Below, one piece after another: positions 13,155 to 24,024 of a DNA stretch of 64,000 bases. The stretch is from positions 641,501 through 705,500 of the forward strand of contig NW_026251397.1 in the NCBI RefSeq assembly GCF_025118155.1. The letters are read 5' to 3'. Origin of the DNA: Cokeromyces recurvatus. Lineage: Eukaryota > Mucoromycota > Mucoromycetes > Mucorales > Mucoraceae. The number at the start of each line of letters is the position of its first letter. Within the stretch, counting starts at the first letter, position 1. A model generated the notes under the pieces. It had not been told where the DNA came from, ran no database searches, and saw nothing but the letters and a program-made list of their open reading frames with translations. Position numbers and translations under genes: made by a program.

Positions 13155-13578
13155 ATCAATAATTGCAACAAGTTATTATAAAAAAAAAAACCAAAGAAAA
13201 TTACTTATAATATATACCCAATATATATGCTTACATACATACATACACATACATATTATACAACAATACCAACTCTATTTATATACATCTATAATACTTA
13301 TATATACCTGCTCATTTATACATACGTTTTACTTCTTTCATACATATACATCATACGCCACTATCAACACATAATATAGAATATTGATTTATTAAGAAAG
13401 CTAAGCCGTTAATTAGATTCAAGAAGAGCTGCTGAATATTGTGACTTTGTTTATTAAAAAAATATTAATACATAAGGTAAGCAAGCGCGTATTATTTGTT
13501 TAGATTAAATTATTAACCAATATATTTTTTTCTATTTTCCACTTTCAAAAAAAAAAAAAAAAAAAAAAAAAAAATAAA
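13155..13578 (+). other. Intergenic between cyclin and NF-YC
   Basis: Low-complexity TA/CA-rich 3' flank of the cyclin gene (repeated ATACATACAC-type units near 13230-13350), then an A28 run at 13547-13574 ending four bases before the NF-YC start codon. No gene seen. Confidence 0.6.
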
Positions 13579-14544
13579 ATGTCAACTCAACAAACAGGAG
13601 ATCAACACCAATATGTACAAGTTCCCACTGATATGATGAACCCTACTCAGCATCAACATGTCACTAATGCATTAGCTTCTGTTGCTCCTCCTGTTGGTAA
13701 TTATCCTGCTTTTGATTTAGGAAAATTTTGGGCAGAGCAGATGCAACTAGCCAACCTCTTTGATTCTGATTTTAAGAATCATCCTTTACCATTAGCAAGA
13801 ATTAAAAAAGTTATGAAAACCGATCAAGAAGTGAAGGTAATTTTTAATTAGACTTGTATTTTGTAAATAAATAATAAGTTCGCGTTCTTTTATATATATA
13901 TAAATGTATATAAATATCTATTTCTATATACATATAGATGATTAGTGCAGAAGTAAGAATATAAAAGAGTTGTAAAATATAATTATATTTTATTTATACG
14001 TACAAACTATAGGCACCTGTTTTATTTGCAAAAGGATGTGAAATATTTATTACAGAGTTAACAAAACGTGCTTGGTAAATATATCATGTTTCAAAATTTG
14101 AACTTGTATGATAACAGTTTTTTTTTTTCTGCAGGGTTCATGCAGAAGAAAATAAAAGACGTACTTTACAAAGATCTGATATTGCAACAGCTATTTCTAA
14201 AACAGATATGTGCGATTTCTTAATTGATATTGTACCGAGAGAAGAAGCAATCAAAAGCCATAGCACACCTTATGAACACCACCACCAACAACAACAACAA
14301 CATCATCATCATCAGCCAGAATACAGTAGTTATTATCCTCCTCCTCAAAGTGCAGTACATCAATACGCTCCACAACAAGTAAGTAAAAGAAGGATATTAA
14401 AAGGAAATGTGTATTTTAATTTTATTTTTATTTTTATGGATATTATAGACAATGGATGCTGCAACTGCATATGCATCTTATCCTCAATTGACAGCTGAAC
14501 AAATGCAACAATATCAGCTTCAACTTCAACAATTAGCAGCTCAA

Positions 14545-14584
<40 letters not shown>

Positions 14585-14712
14585 CTCAACAACAGGCTCA
14601 GCAACCACCTCATCAACAACAACAACAACAACAACAACAACCACATACTTATTCACATGCTGCTGATACTGCATCTCAAAATAACAATAATCCTTCTAAC
14701 AAAGCTGATTAG
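13579..14712 (+). CDS. HAP5: CCAAT-binding factor NF-Y subunit C (HAP5)
   Basis: Histone-fold subunit of the nuclear CCAAT-box factor. Exons 13579-13836, 13938-13952, 14013-14074, 14135-14378, 14449-14712; 280 residues. The histone-fold core is complete only after splicing: [44 protein letters not shown], then [20 protein letters not shown] and [10 protein letters not shown]. The second exon is just 15 nt (MISAE) and is confirmed by this near-invariant motif. The C-terminal part is a Gln/His-rich activation-type tail with long CAG/CAA runs (14540-14640) and a His cluster near 14275-14315. Partners HAP2 and HAP3 are not in this window. An A28 tract touches the 5' leader. Confidence 0.96.
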
Positions 14713-14968
14713 CAATAATAATAAAATTCTTTTATTTTATTTTATTTTACTTTATAATTTGATTATGTAATAATTATAATGTGGGTCTTCTTCTTTTTTA
14801 TTTTTTTATTTTTTATTTTATTTCTAATAAAAAAAAAATCATGATTTTATTCGTTTTTTTTTTAATATATAAATATATACATATACACATATATATCTGT
14901 TATATATACATATATAAATACATATTTATATCTTTTTTTTATCATGTAGAAATTATATAGTATAAGGA
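14713..14968. other. Convergent 3' intergenic spacer
   Basis: 256 bp AT-rich spacer between the 3' ends of NF-YC (+) and eIF4A (-). It contains A/T and TA-repeat low complexity (14860-14930) and no gene. Confidence 0.6.
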
Positions 14969-16535
14969 TTAGATAAGATCAGCAACGTTCATGGGCATTT
15001 CATCAATTTGAGTGTTATAGAATTGTTCAATATCTCTCATGGTACGAACATCTTCATTAGTGACAAAGTTGATAGCAACACCCTTACGACCGAAACGACC
15101 ACCACGACCAATTCTGTGAATATAGTTTTCACGATTAGAGGGTAAATCGTAGTTGATAACTAAAGAAACTTGTTGAACATCAATACCACGAGCCAATAAA
15201 TCAGTGGTGATCAAAACACGAGAAGAACCAGAACGGAATTCCTTCATAATGACATCACGTTGAGCTTGATCCATATCACCATGCATGGCAGAAACAGTAA
15301 ATTCACGAGCTTGAAGCTTATCAGTCAACCAATCAACCTTTCTACGGGTATTACAGAAGATAACAGCTTGAGTGATAGTCACGGTTTCATATAAATCACA
15401 CAAAGTATCCAACTTCCAATCTTCCTTGTCAACAGCAATATAGAATTGCTTAATACCTTCCAAAGTTAATTCATCACGCTTGACCAAAATACGAATAGGA
15501 TCTCTCATGAATTTCTTGGTGACTTCTAAAACGTCAGCAGGCATGGTGGCAGACAAGAGAACAACTTGTGTAGTCTCAGGTAACAATTGGAAGATATCGT
15601 AGATTTGATCCTTGAAACCACGAGATAACATTTCATCAGCTTCATCCAAAACGAATAACTTCATGTGCTTAGTATTGAAGGCACGTCTGTTTTGAATCAT
15701 ATCAAGGACACGACCAGGAGTACCAACAACAACTTGGACACCAGATTGAAGAGTAGCGATATCTTCACGGATAGCTGTACCACCAATACAGGCATGACTC
15801 TTAATACCCATGAAGTCACCAAGAGCCATTACTACCTTTTGAATTTGGAGAGCCAATTCTCTGGTAGGAGCAAGAATCAAAGCTTGAGGCTCCTTAAGTT
15901 CCGTATCAATGGATTGAAGGACGGAAATAGAGAAAGTAGCTGTCTTACCGGTACCTGATTGAGCTTGAGCAATAACATCATGACCCTTAATAACAGGCAT
16001 AATAGCACGTTGTTGAATAGCAGAGGGTCTTTCGAAACTGTATACAGTAAAAATTAAATAAATTAGTCATTTATTTCAATTTTCCTAGTTATTCTCCCCT
16101 CCCCCCCATTTTATCATGTTCACTCTTGCATTTATTTATTTATTTTTTTTCGAACAAATACTCTTTTATTTTTGATACAAACAGTCCAGCTTTTTTTTTT
16201 CAACTTACCCATATGCATAAACACCACGAAGAAGTTCAGGCTTAAGGTTCATGTTATCAAAGTTATCAATAACTTCATCCCAGTTGGACTATAATATTCA
16301 TGTAAAAAAAAAAATAGATTAATCCCTTTTCTAAAATTTTTTTTGTATTTTTCGGCTAACCTCGATCTCGTTGTCTTGGATTTCTTGCAAAGGTTCGCTA
16401 CTATATTTTATTAAAAAAAGTTTTAAAGTTAGCTATGTTACTATGTTTTCTTTTCTTTTTTTTAAAAAAAAAGAAGATTAAGACTTAATTATAATCCAAG
16501 TCCAAATTAAAACACTTCCTAATTTATTACCTCAT
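14969..16535 (-). CDS. TIF1: Translation initiation factor eIF4A, DEAD-box RNA helicase
   Basis: ATP-dependent RNA helicase of the cap-binding eIF4F complex that unwinds 5' leaders. Minus-strand exons: 16531-16535, 16361-16400, 16209-16288, 14969-16037; 397 residues, the normal length. The Q-motif region ([14 protein letters not shown]), AQSGTGKT (Walker A), [33 protein letters not shown] and [13 protein letters not shown] are all intact. The first coding exon is only 5 nt (ATG AG), and joins the next to give MSSEPLQEI. Codon use is strongly biased, with few rare codons, as expected for a highly expressed gene. The start lies about 100 bp from the 3' end of the neighbouring OMS1-like gene on the same strand. 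Confidence 0.97.
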
Positions 16536-16642
16536 GTTGTAATATTAACGTTGAATAAAAAGAAAGAAGAAAAAAAAATTTTTTTTCAGAAAAAAAAAAT
16601 AAGACCAAGGGGGTTTAAGCTTTAAATTGTACGTCACAATTT

Positions 16643-17625
16643 TTAAGCCTTTTTTTCGGTTTCAGCATTTTTATAAGTAATTGGTTTAGCTATAATGTAA
16701 TAAGTTGTTCCTAAATGCCATCGTGACATTTTAACGACTTCCACTCTTTGCTTGACTCTTTCATCATTGAATAAATTCATGATATCTCTATTCCACCAGC
16801 AACCCCACTTTGTAACATGTTTATCCACATTACTATCTAATAATCTATTTAGCCAGTCATAATAAGAACGACCATGTTCCAATAAAAGGATCTGAGAGTC
16901 ATCTGATTTACAGGAATCAGCTAGTTGAACTAATGCCTCTACTGGGTCACTACACGAACAAAGCCCAAAAGTATCTATTATTGTATCGTATTTTTTATCT
17001 TTGACTTCTTCTACATTAGACGTCTCAAAAAATGCTTGATGAAATTTATCTTTATAATAATCGAGATATTTCTGTTTGGCTTCATTCAACATAGATCCGT
17101 GACGATCTGTGAATGTGATGGAATCGATTTGATCCGATTTATAGTAGTCAAAATTACGACCTGTTCCTGTTGATACCTCTAATACGTTACCCTATTCTAA
17201 CTTTGAGTCTTTTTCATTACATGCACTCTTTTTTTTTGGGTGAGGAGGGGGGGGGAAGAAGAGTTTCTTTACAGTACCTTAGCTTTACTAACTAACCAAC
17301 GTCTTAACAAAACAACACCCATAACAATCTCATCCCATCCAATTTCTTGATCATACTTCTTTGCAACTGATTCCCAGATGGGTGATGTATCAAAGTTATT
17401 AGGCGTAACAGTAGAGTCTTTTTTATATTCTTCTGTCAATATCTCCTGGGTATCATTTTTACTTTTAAAGACTAGCATACTTACATAAGTAGCTGTCACA
17501 TAAAGTAGAGAACCTCCTAAAAGAATTGGAGCTAACTTAACCTTTGACTTAGGAGGAGGAGTATGAAGAGGTTTATATTTGAGACCACCTGCTGTAACTT
17601 TAGTGAACACCTTTTTAGTAGACAT
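16643..17625 (-). CDS. OMS1: OMS1-like mitochondrial-type methyltransferase
   Basis: SAM-dependent methyltransferase-like protein of the OMS1 family, known in yeast as a mitochondrial inner-membrane protein. Two exons: 17278-17625 and 16643-17191; 298 residues. The N-terminus is basic (MSTKKVFTKVTAGGLKYK), followed by a hydrophobic segment at about residues 31-53 (LAPILLGGSLLYVTATYVSM), fitting an inner-membrane anchor. The SAM-binding motif I reads NVLEVSTGTGRNFDYY across the splice junction, followed by IDSITFTDRHGSML. The post-I acidic turn and the motif around YDTIIDTFGLCSCSDP are as in class I methyltransferases. The intron at 17192-17277 includes a G-rich run (17244-17255). The substrate cannot be told from sequence. 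Confidence 0.83.
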
Positions 17626-18280
17626 GAAGTATATTTATAAGAGGGGAGAAAAAATAAAATAAAGAGAAAATTGATAAGCTTAATTAATGGCCCCCCCCTA
17701 GCTTTGAATGCTAACTTAAGATTCAGATATTTTTTTTATTTTATTTATTTTTCATTCATTTTTAGCATATGTATTCACAAATTTATGGCTAAATAACTTG
17801 GACAAAGATTAAGGAAGTTATCATTATTTCAAGTAACAAACGTAACGTCAGGGTTATTATTGACTTTGTGATAATATAAATGATTTTCAAGGACAAAAAG
17901 AAAGAGTAACTCCAAGACAAGGATGGAAATAGTGCTAAAAAAAAGGAAACATAGATGTATAACTTTCAAGACAAACATCTAAGGAAGAATAGTCAAATAT
18001 GGACAAAGATTATAGACATGGCTAGGAGTGAATGAATGACATATAATAGAGGTGTAGGTTAGTTTTTAAAACCAATAGTAGAAATAATAGTATGCAAGTA
18101 TATTATTATTTCAGTGTCTTATATAATATACACTAATTATTTTATAGTAGGCTTGTTAAAGTTCCGGTCCGGAATAAAAAAAAGAAGTCGGCACAAAAGT
18201 GAATTACCGGACATCATCTTTACGCACATTGATATCCACAGAAGCTGGGACTATAGCAATCCTTCCTTTTGTGCTTTAAG
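17626..18280. other. Divergent promoter region, OMS1-like / RPS15
   Basis: 655 bp between the OMS1-like gene (-) and RPS15 (+). It contains a C8 run near 17692 and a near-perfect palindrome at 18162-18174. No ORF is credible. Confidence 0.5.
18162..18174. promoter_or_regulatory. Palindrome TTCCGGTCCGGAA upstream of RPS15
   Basis: TTCCGG-T-CCGGAA is a perfect inverted repeat around a central T, GC-rich against a roughly 25-30 percent GC background, 107 bp 5' of the RPS15 start codon. A second CCGGA-containing motif (TTACCGGAC) follows about 35 bp later. This is compatible with a transcription-factor site; the factor is unknown. Confidence 0.4.
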
Positions 18281-19274
18281 ATGGTATGTAGAGTAAATAA
18301 GCGAGATCAAAAGTAAGAAGAGAGATGAAAACCTCAAGTAAGATGATTGTCAATTTGGATCATGAATGACTATTTTAGTTTAAAGAGAAAGAAGCAATGG
18401 ATGGATTTCTTTTTTTTTTATTACACAAAGAAAAAAAATATATATACGTATATCAAAATTTATAGTAGTTGCAATGTGTATAAAAAAGAGGAGAAGAGAT
18501 GTTACATTTTGAATGCAGAGGAAGAATATAAGATGCAATGTTCATTATTATGTAGACTATAAAATGAAGCAACCATTTGATGATACTACAGTCTTCTTTT
18601 CTATTTCAACAGCTAAAATAGTGTATACACATATACATATAATCATTTCTTTCATCTCCCTTATTTTTGATCAAGCAAGATTATAATATGCACTAAAAAT
18701 GGCTTTAATACTCATCAATAATTGCTTTATATATTTATATACATTTATATACTTGTATATAATTATAGGCTGACGAGCAAACTACTCAAAGAAAGAGAAC
18801 TTTCCGTAAGTTTACCTACCGTGGTATTGACCTTGAACAACTCTTGGATTTGTCTTCTGAACAAGTAAATATTAAATGATACGTAATATAACTGTGAAAT
18901 ACCTAGAAATTGATCAATGTTTTGTTTTATAGTTCATGGAGCTCGTTCATTGTCGTGCTCGTAGAAGATTCCAACGTGGTCTCAAGCGTAAGCCTATGGG
19001 TCTCATCAAGAAGCTCCGTGCTGCCAAGAAGAACGCCCCTGCTGGTGAAAAGCCTGAGGTTGTCAAGACTCATCTCCGTAACATGATCATCGTTCCCGAG
19101 ATGATTGGTTCCATCGTTGGTATTTACAACGGTAAGACCTTCAACCAAGTTGAAATCAAGCCTGAAATGGTTGGTCACTACCTCGGTGAATTCTCCATCA
19201 CCTACAAGCCTGTCAAGCACGGTCGTCCCGGTATTGGTGCCACTCACTCTTCCAAGTTTGTTCCTCTTAAATAA
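18281..19274 (+). CDS. RPS15: 40S ribosomal protein uS19 (RPS15)
   Basis: Small-subunit ribosomal protein at the head of the 40S. Proposed exons: 18281-18283 (ATG only), 18769-18864, 18933-19274; 146 residues, matching the family length of about 145. The ATG at 18281 is followed directly by a consensus donor (ATG|GTATGT), and the next exon starts [19 protein letters not shown], exactly the expected second residue. The alternative ATG at 18699 reads through intron-like sequence and lacks a donor, so I prefer 18281. Conserved core: [40 protein letters not shown] and [20 protein letters not shown]. Codon bias is the strongest in the window (CTC, GTC, AAG rich), as in highly expressed genes. The leader intron is 485 bp, several times the local norm. 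Confidence 0.9.
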
Positions 19275-19372
19275 ACGAACATTTTTTGTTGGGTGTTTAT
19301 ATGTTTAAACATGTTACTTTTTTTTTCTCTTATAATAAAAAAAAATGTGAATTGGTAAATAACCAAATTTTA

Positions 19373-21384
19373 TTAAGTTGATTGATAGTAAAAGTTAGCA
19401 TCGTTATTTAATGAATTAGCTTCTTCGATCCAATCCTTGATGGTTTCTAAAACCTTTTCTTGAATATTTTTAATAAAGTCTGAGACAGTGTTACTAACAA
19501 AAAAGTCCTATTATTATAGTATTATACAGAAAACTGGTAAATATAAAACCCACTAATATGTAATATTTTTTTTTCCAACTTACCCAATGATGAACAGACT
19601 TTGGTAAAATAGCATACTTTGCGTTTTCTTTCCAATTAGAACGGTCAGGCGCATTATTACTTTGTACACTAAGTGTTCTCCAGGGATCCCATTCACCATC
19701 AATCCAAAATACGCGATCTAGACTAATATGCCAACCGTTGTACTCTTTATTAATCTTGTGCCATAAAGGTCGTTTAGGGACTGCATGTTCACCAAACATC
19801 AAAGGGCACTGATGCTGATACCAAGCTGTGTTTAATTTGCGAGATACAATACGAGGTTTCCAGATAGGTGCACTCCCTGTTTGCCAATAGGCATACTCGG
19901 TACATATTTGCCAAAACCAAGCGCGTGAAGGACGGGTGAGATCTGTATAGAGTTTTGATCGAGGATCATGTGTATCTAAGCATTCATTAACTGATTCATC
20001 TTCATCACAAGCAGCACTGATTAATTGTTTTGTAAAATTGCCATAGGCTTCTACATAATCATGAAGAGAAGATAAGCCATTAAAAATAGAACAAAATTGA
20101 TCCTCAAATGGATTATCAGCAGGTGTCATTGCTTGCCATAATCCAAGAGGATATGATAATACTATGATATAAAAAAAAAAATTGAAATTAATATATGAAT
20201 GATATACAGGAGGGAAAAAGAAAAAGAAAAAAAAAAGTAATAAGGGTTGTCATCATATTACATTCAGCAAAGTCATCATCATGCTTCAAATCTTCAGCTC
20301 CAAACTTCTTTTTCAAGGAGGATTTATCTGAAAGTGGACTAAATAAGATATGATCTACATATAATATGACAGAACGAATAGCATGTATACAATGTTCAGG
20401 ACCATATTGAAGAATAGGTTCAAAATATTGGTAAAAATTATAACTCATTTGTACTGGTGCAGAAGAAGGTATAGCTGCAAACACAAGATCAGGGTATTTT
20501 AGACGCATCCATGCAGCCAAGTTGCCACTATAGCTACCTCCATACACTATGTATTTTGTTGTAGGCGCAGGTGGAAGTTCAGCGTTAAGGTTAGGTAACT
20601 TGAATCAGGAATAAAGCAAGTAAGTTTTTTTTTTTTTCCTCCCCTTTTATTTAAGAAAAAAAAAATTACTTGTTACCTTCAAGTCTCTAATAAATGAAGC
20701 CATATCCTCAAGAGCCTGCTCTGTATTCAAAGTGGCTAATGCTTCAGTAGAAAAGTCCTACATGAAAAATACACATTCATATAAGACTAAAATTCATATA
20801 AATATATATCCTTGCTGCTGCTTACTAAGGCAGGCATAGATAAACCATAAAATCTATGCTCCATAACAATAAGGATACCATTTAAATTTCTGGCTAACTC
20901 AAGCATAGTGGAATTTAAGACATACAACGAGCGCTCATCAGCAGCAACTTCCCCAGCATTATATACTTGTAAAAAAAAAGGGGGGGCTATAAGTAAACAG
21001 CTTTTTATTATTCTTATTTAATTTCAGACTTACAAATGACAGGACCTCCAGGCTTATATGCATCCGTATTGGCCCAATAACGATGTTTAAATGTAGTTTT
21101 ATTTAATGAAAAATGATCAATAGGCTGATCAAAATAAAATGGGCCATACTTTTCAGGAACAACTTTTGAAAATAGAGCCTGTTGTTGAGAAAAAAAATAT
21201 CCCTTTTTTGACAAGAGTTTGCTTTTTTATAGAAAGAAAGAAGAAAATAGTGTTGAAGCAAGTTTTATGTAATAATTTATATAATAAAGACTTACTTTCT
21301 TATGTTAAAACCAGGTGAATAAATAGCTATTGTAATCTGAAATAAACTTAATAACAATAACAGAGATATTTTGGAATATCTCAT
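19373..21384 (-). CDS. Secreted serine peptidase, family S28 (PRCP-like)
   Basis: Prolyl-type serine peptidase of the lysosomal Pro-X carboxypeptidase / DPP7 family, likely secreted or vacuolar. Minus exons: 21296-21384, 21034-21221, 20826-20965, 20677-20757, 20262-20598, 19584-20161, 19373-19507; 515 residues, exact frame. It opens with a signal peptide (MRYSKISLLLLLSLFQITIA). Family motifs in order: FDQPIDHFS, GGPVILYNAGE, LIVMEHRFYGLSMP, YGGSYSGNLAAWMRLKYPD with catalytic Ser near residue 190, IDGEWDPWRTL with the probable catalytic Asp, and SVHHW|D with the catalytic His next to the last splice junction. All three catalytic elements are intact. Cys residues suggest disulphides. The exact substrate (Pro-X or dipeptide) is not readable. 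Confidence 0.92.
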
Positions 21385-21470
21385 CTTTGATAAAGAAAAA
21401 AAGAAAAAGATGTAGAAAAAAAAAAAGAAAAAATGTATGCGAAATTTTTACTTTAAGCAGTATTTATTTC

Positions 21471-21508
<38 letters not shown>

Positions 21509-21962
21509 AACGGACATACAAAACTTCGTAATACTACAAGAAGATACACGAAAATGAATATAAATACATATTAGCATTAGTTTGATATCTTTGTGAATAG
21601 GATGTATTTGGAAGCTTTTTTTTTTTATTTAATAATGAATCACACAAAATAATAGCATCATTATATATAATAATATTTACATTTATTATGCTATTAATTC
21701 TAATAAAATAAGTATCATTAAGTTTTGCTCCTTCAATGATAAATGTTTTTTTTTAATGAAACAGATCCTATACTTTTTTTTTAAAAAGCAAAAACTACAT
21801 GGCATATTCTTTTGGGTTAAGAGAAAATATAAAAAGCTGTAAAGGAGACCTGCAAGTATTTATATAGAATGAAACCATATTACACTACTATATATTTTTT
21901 TTATTATTATTATATATATTTATTGAAATTCATATTTTCATGTAAGATTCTGCACATAAAAA
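21385..21962. other. Intergenic with A35 tract
   Basis: 578 bp between the S28 peptidase start and the 3' end of the double-psi-barrel gene, both on the minus strand. A35 lies at 21472-21506, about 90 bp upstream of the peptidase ATG. No gene seen. Confidence 0.55.
21472..21506. repeat. A35 homopolymer
   Basis: Uninterrupted adenine run on the plus strand (T35 on the coding strand) in the promoter of the S28 peptidase gene. Confidence 0.95.
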
Positions 21963-23209
21963 TTATTGTACAAATTTCCATTTAATAGGAATAGAGCCAT
22001 GGCTAAATTCACCAATTTCTTCGAAGGCTAATATATATATATATTTTTATATAAGTTATTATTATAACTTATTGAAATCTATTTTTATTTACCTGCAGGA
22101 CTAAGGTCAAGACTACCAGATTTACAAGTCTTGCATTCATCTACAATAGTCACTTGAATCGTCTTACCACTAGGCCCAGTTATTTCCACTTCCTTTCCAC
22201 AATTAGGATTTCTACGTCCACCAGTACCCATTTGTTCTGAATTCAAAGCAGCAACAAAGTCAGTGTTTTTATTCTGTTTGCCACAAGAGCTAACATGTGT
22301 TTCAATATCATAAAAGGTCCCTATACCACGATGATAACCATCATCTGGTAAAGTTCCAGCAAGTCGAATTCCTCCAGCAAGAGTGGCAGTATTTTTTTCA
22401 GAGTTACTTGAATACTTTTTGTCTTTTGGTGGCCCATTATTTCTATTGTTAGCATTAGCATTAACATTAGCATTAGCATTATCATAATCATAATCATATC
22501 TATCATCGTAGTCACTTCGATCATAATTATCATTTTGATCATAATAGTATGAATTAGATGATGGTAATATGGGCTGGTCTTGATTTTGCCTATCATTATA
22601 ATAGTCTCTATCATAAGGTGAATATCTTTGACGATCATCATCATAATAGGAAGGAGGGCGACCTTGTTGATGATATTCACTATTATAATCATAGTCACGA
22701 TAATAATCATAGTCAGTTGAATCTTGATTATTAGGCCATCGTTGATCTTGTTGATTTGCTCTATCTGAAGCTTTATTAGACCAATTTATACTTCCATCGC
22801 TATTATATATATGACGCGATTCTGAATCAATAGATCGGGCTCGATAACGACTGTTTCCACGATGAGGTCTTCTTTCATTATTTGAGGAGTATCTACCATT
22901 ACGATAAGGACTGTAATCAAATAGTGAAGAAGGAGGATAGGATGGACGATAACGTGGACGATAATCCTCTTGCTGTGAATCTTCTATTTAATATATAGAA
23001 TAAACATCAATTATTTGACTCAGTATATACATATATATATATATATATATATGCTTACTATTAGATTGTAAATATTTATTGCTAAAATGCTCAAGACTTG
23101 ATCCAATCAGATCTGGATGATGATGATAGAACATATCATTTGGGAATGTTTGTATAGACAAACAAACTACCATAAACCAAATACAAGTAAAGAATAGGAG
23201 CCCTTTCAT
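21963..23209 (-). CDS. Secreted double-psi beta-barrel (RlpA/expansin-like) protein with long disordered linker
   Basis: Exons 23059-23209, 22093-22983, 21963-22027; about 368 residues. Begins with a signal peptide (MKGLLFFTCIWFMVVCLSIQ). An upstream in-frame ATG at 23233 is possible, but 23209 gives the better signal. The middle, about 230 residues, is disordered and rich in Tyr, Asp, Arg, Asn and Ser (DYDYYRDYDYN; YDRSDYDDRYDYDYD) with an Asn-Ala repeat (NANANVNANAN). The C-terminal ~110 residues form a DPBB fold: HRGIGTFYDIETHVSSCGK, TDFVAALNSEQMG, NCGKEVEITGPSGKTIQVTI, VDECKTCKSGSLDLS and AFEEIGEFSHGSIPIKWKF. This matches fungal barwin/expansin-like small secreted proteins; the VxDxC motif is present. 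A cell-wall role is inferred; no enzymatic activity can be claimed. Confidence 0.85.
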
Positions 23210-24024
23210 TATACTCGAAAGAAATAAAAGCAATTGTTAGGATGCTTCCTATATATATAAAAGAAGAAGAAGTAGACGAAGAATTAAAAGACTTTTTCTC
23301 TCTCTTATAAAATAAAGAATCAACAAGGGTTAATAAATAGTAGCGAGTAAATGTCATTATTTCAAAAGAGATCAAAAGGTGTAACTTCAAGGGTACTTGA
23401 AAGAATGCATGGGATTCTATTTGATACATATACAATCATATCTTACTTTGTATAGACCAAAAGAAATATCTTTTTTTTATATCTCAGAAAAGGGGCATTT
23501 ATTACACTCTATTGCATCATAAAATCCACTTGTTATTTAATACATCGTTTCATAACAAAAAAAAATAAAATAAAATAAAATAATAACACCAACTCGTCAA
23601 TATTTTACATGCATTAATAAAGAAAAAAATAAATCTTCTAGTTAAACTTGACTGTCTTTCTTCAAGAGGAGTAGCAGTAATCAATATCTTTATTGATGAG
23701 ATGTGAATGACGGGTAAATATATTAACCAATACTTATTTATAGTAGGTATAAAGTACGATTTACGAAATACTAAAGAAGTAACAAATGATACTGCTGCAG
23801 TAACAATAAATTTAGACTCAGATGATCAGAGCAGTAGTCTAAAGCTTTGTATCATTCTTAAAAAAAAAATCAAATCTTTTTCTTTTTTTATTCTTTTTTT
23901 TTTTTTTCTTTATACAGCAATTAACTAGACACAATATAACTTATAATAATAGACGGCATATTTAAATAAAACAGCTTTTTTTTTATAAACGTATACTTTA
24001 AACTCTATTATATAATCGCTTACT
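23210..24024. other. Divergent promoter region, double-psi-barrel / NRAMP
   Basis: 815 bp between two divergent genes for a secreted protein and a metal transporter. Contains an (AAAAT)n stretch near 23567-23583 and T runs near 23896. A 73-codon ORF at 23707 is unsupported. No gene seen. Confidence 0.5.

Noticed and set aside
14360..14674. Long minus-strand ORF rich in Val and Ala opposite NF-YC
   Set aside because: It is the complement of the CAG/CAA (poly-Gln) tract of NF-YC; simple repeat shadow.
15665..15958. Plus-strand ORF opposite eIF4A
   Set aside because: Antisense shadow of a strongly biased coding exon.
18114..18296. ORF upstream of RPS15
   Set aside because: Lies across the proposed RPS15 promoter, exon 1 and intron donor; no motif or codon bias.
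18574..18640. Possible C/D snoRNA (TTGATGAT C box) in RPS15 intron
   Set aside because: No CUGA D box at proper spacing and no terminal stem.
22321..22710. Met/Ile-rich minus-strand ORF
   Set aside because: Out-of-frame translation of the Asp/Tyr-rich linker of the double-psi-barrel gene.
23707..23928. 73-codon plus ORF in the NRAMP promoter
   Set aside because: Low-complexity tail, no homology recognised, no splice partner.
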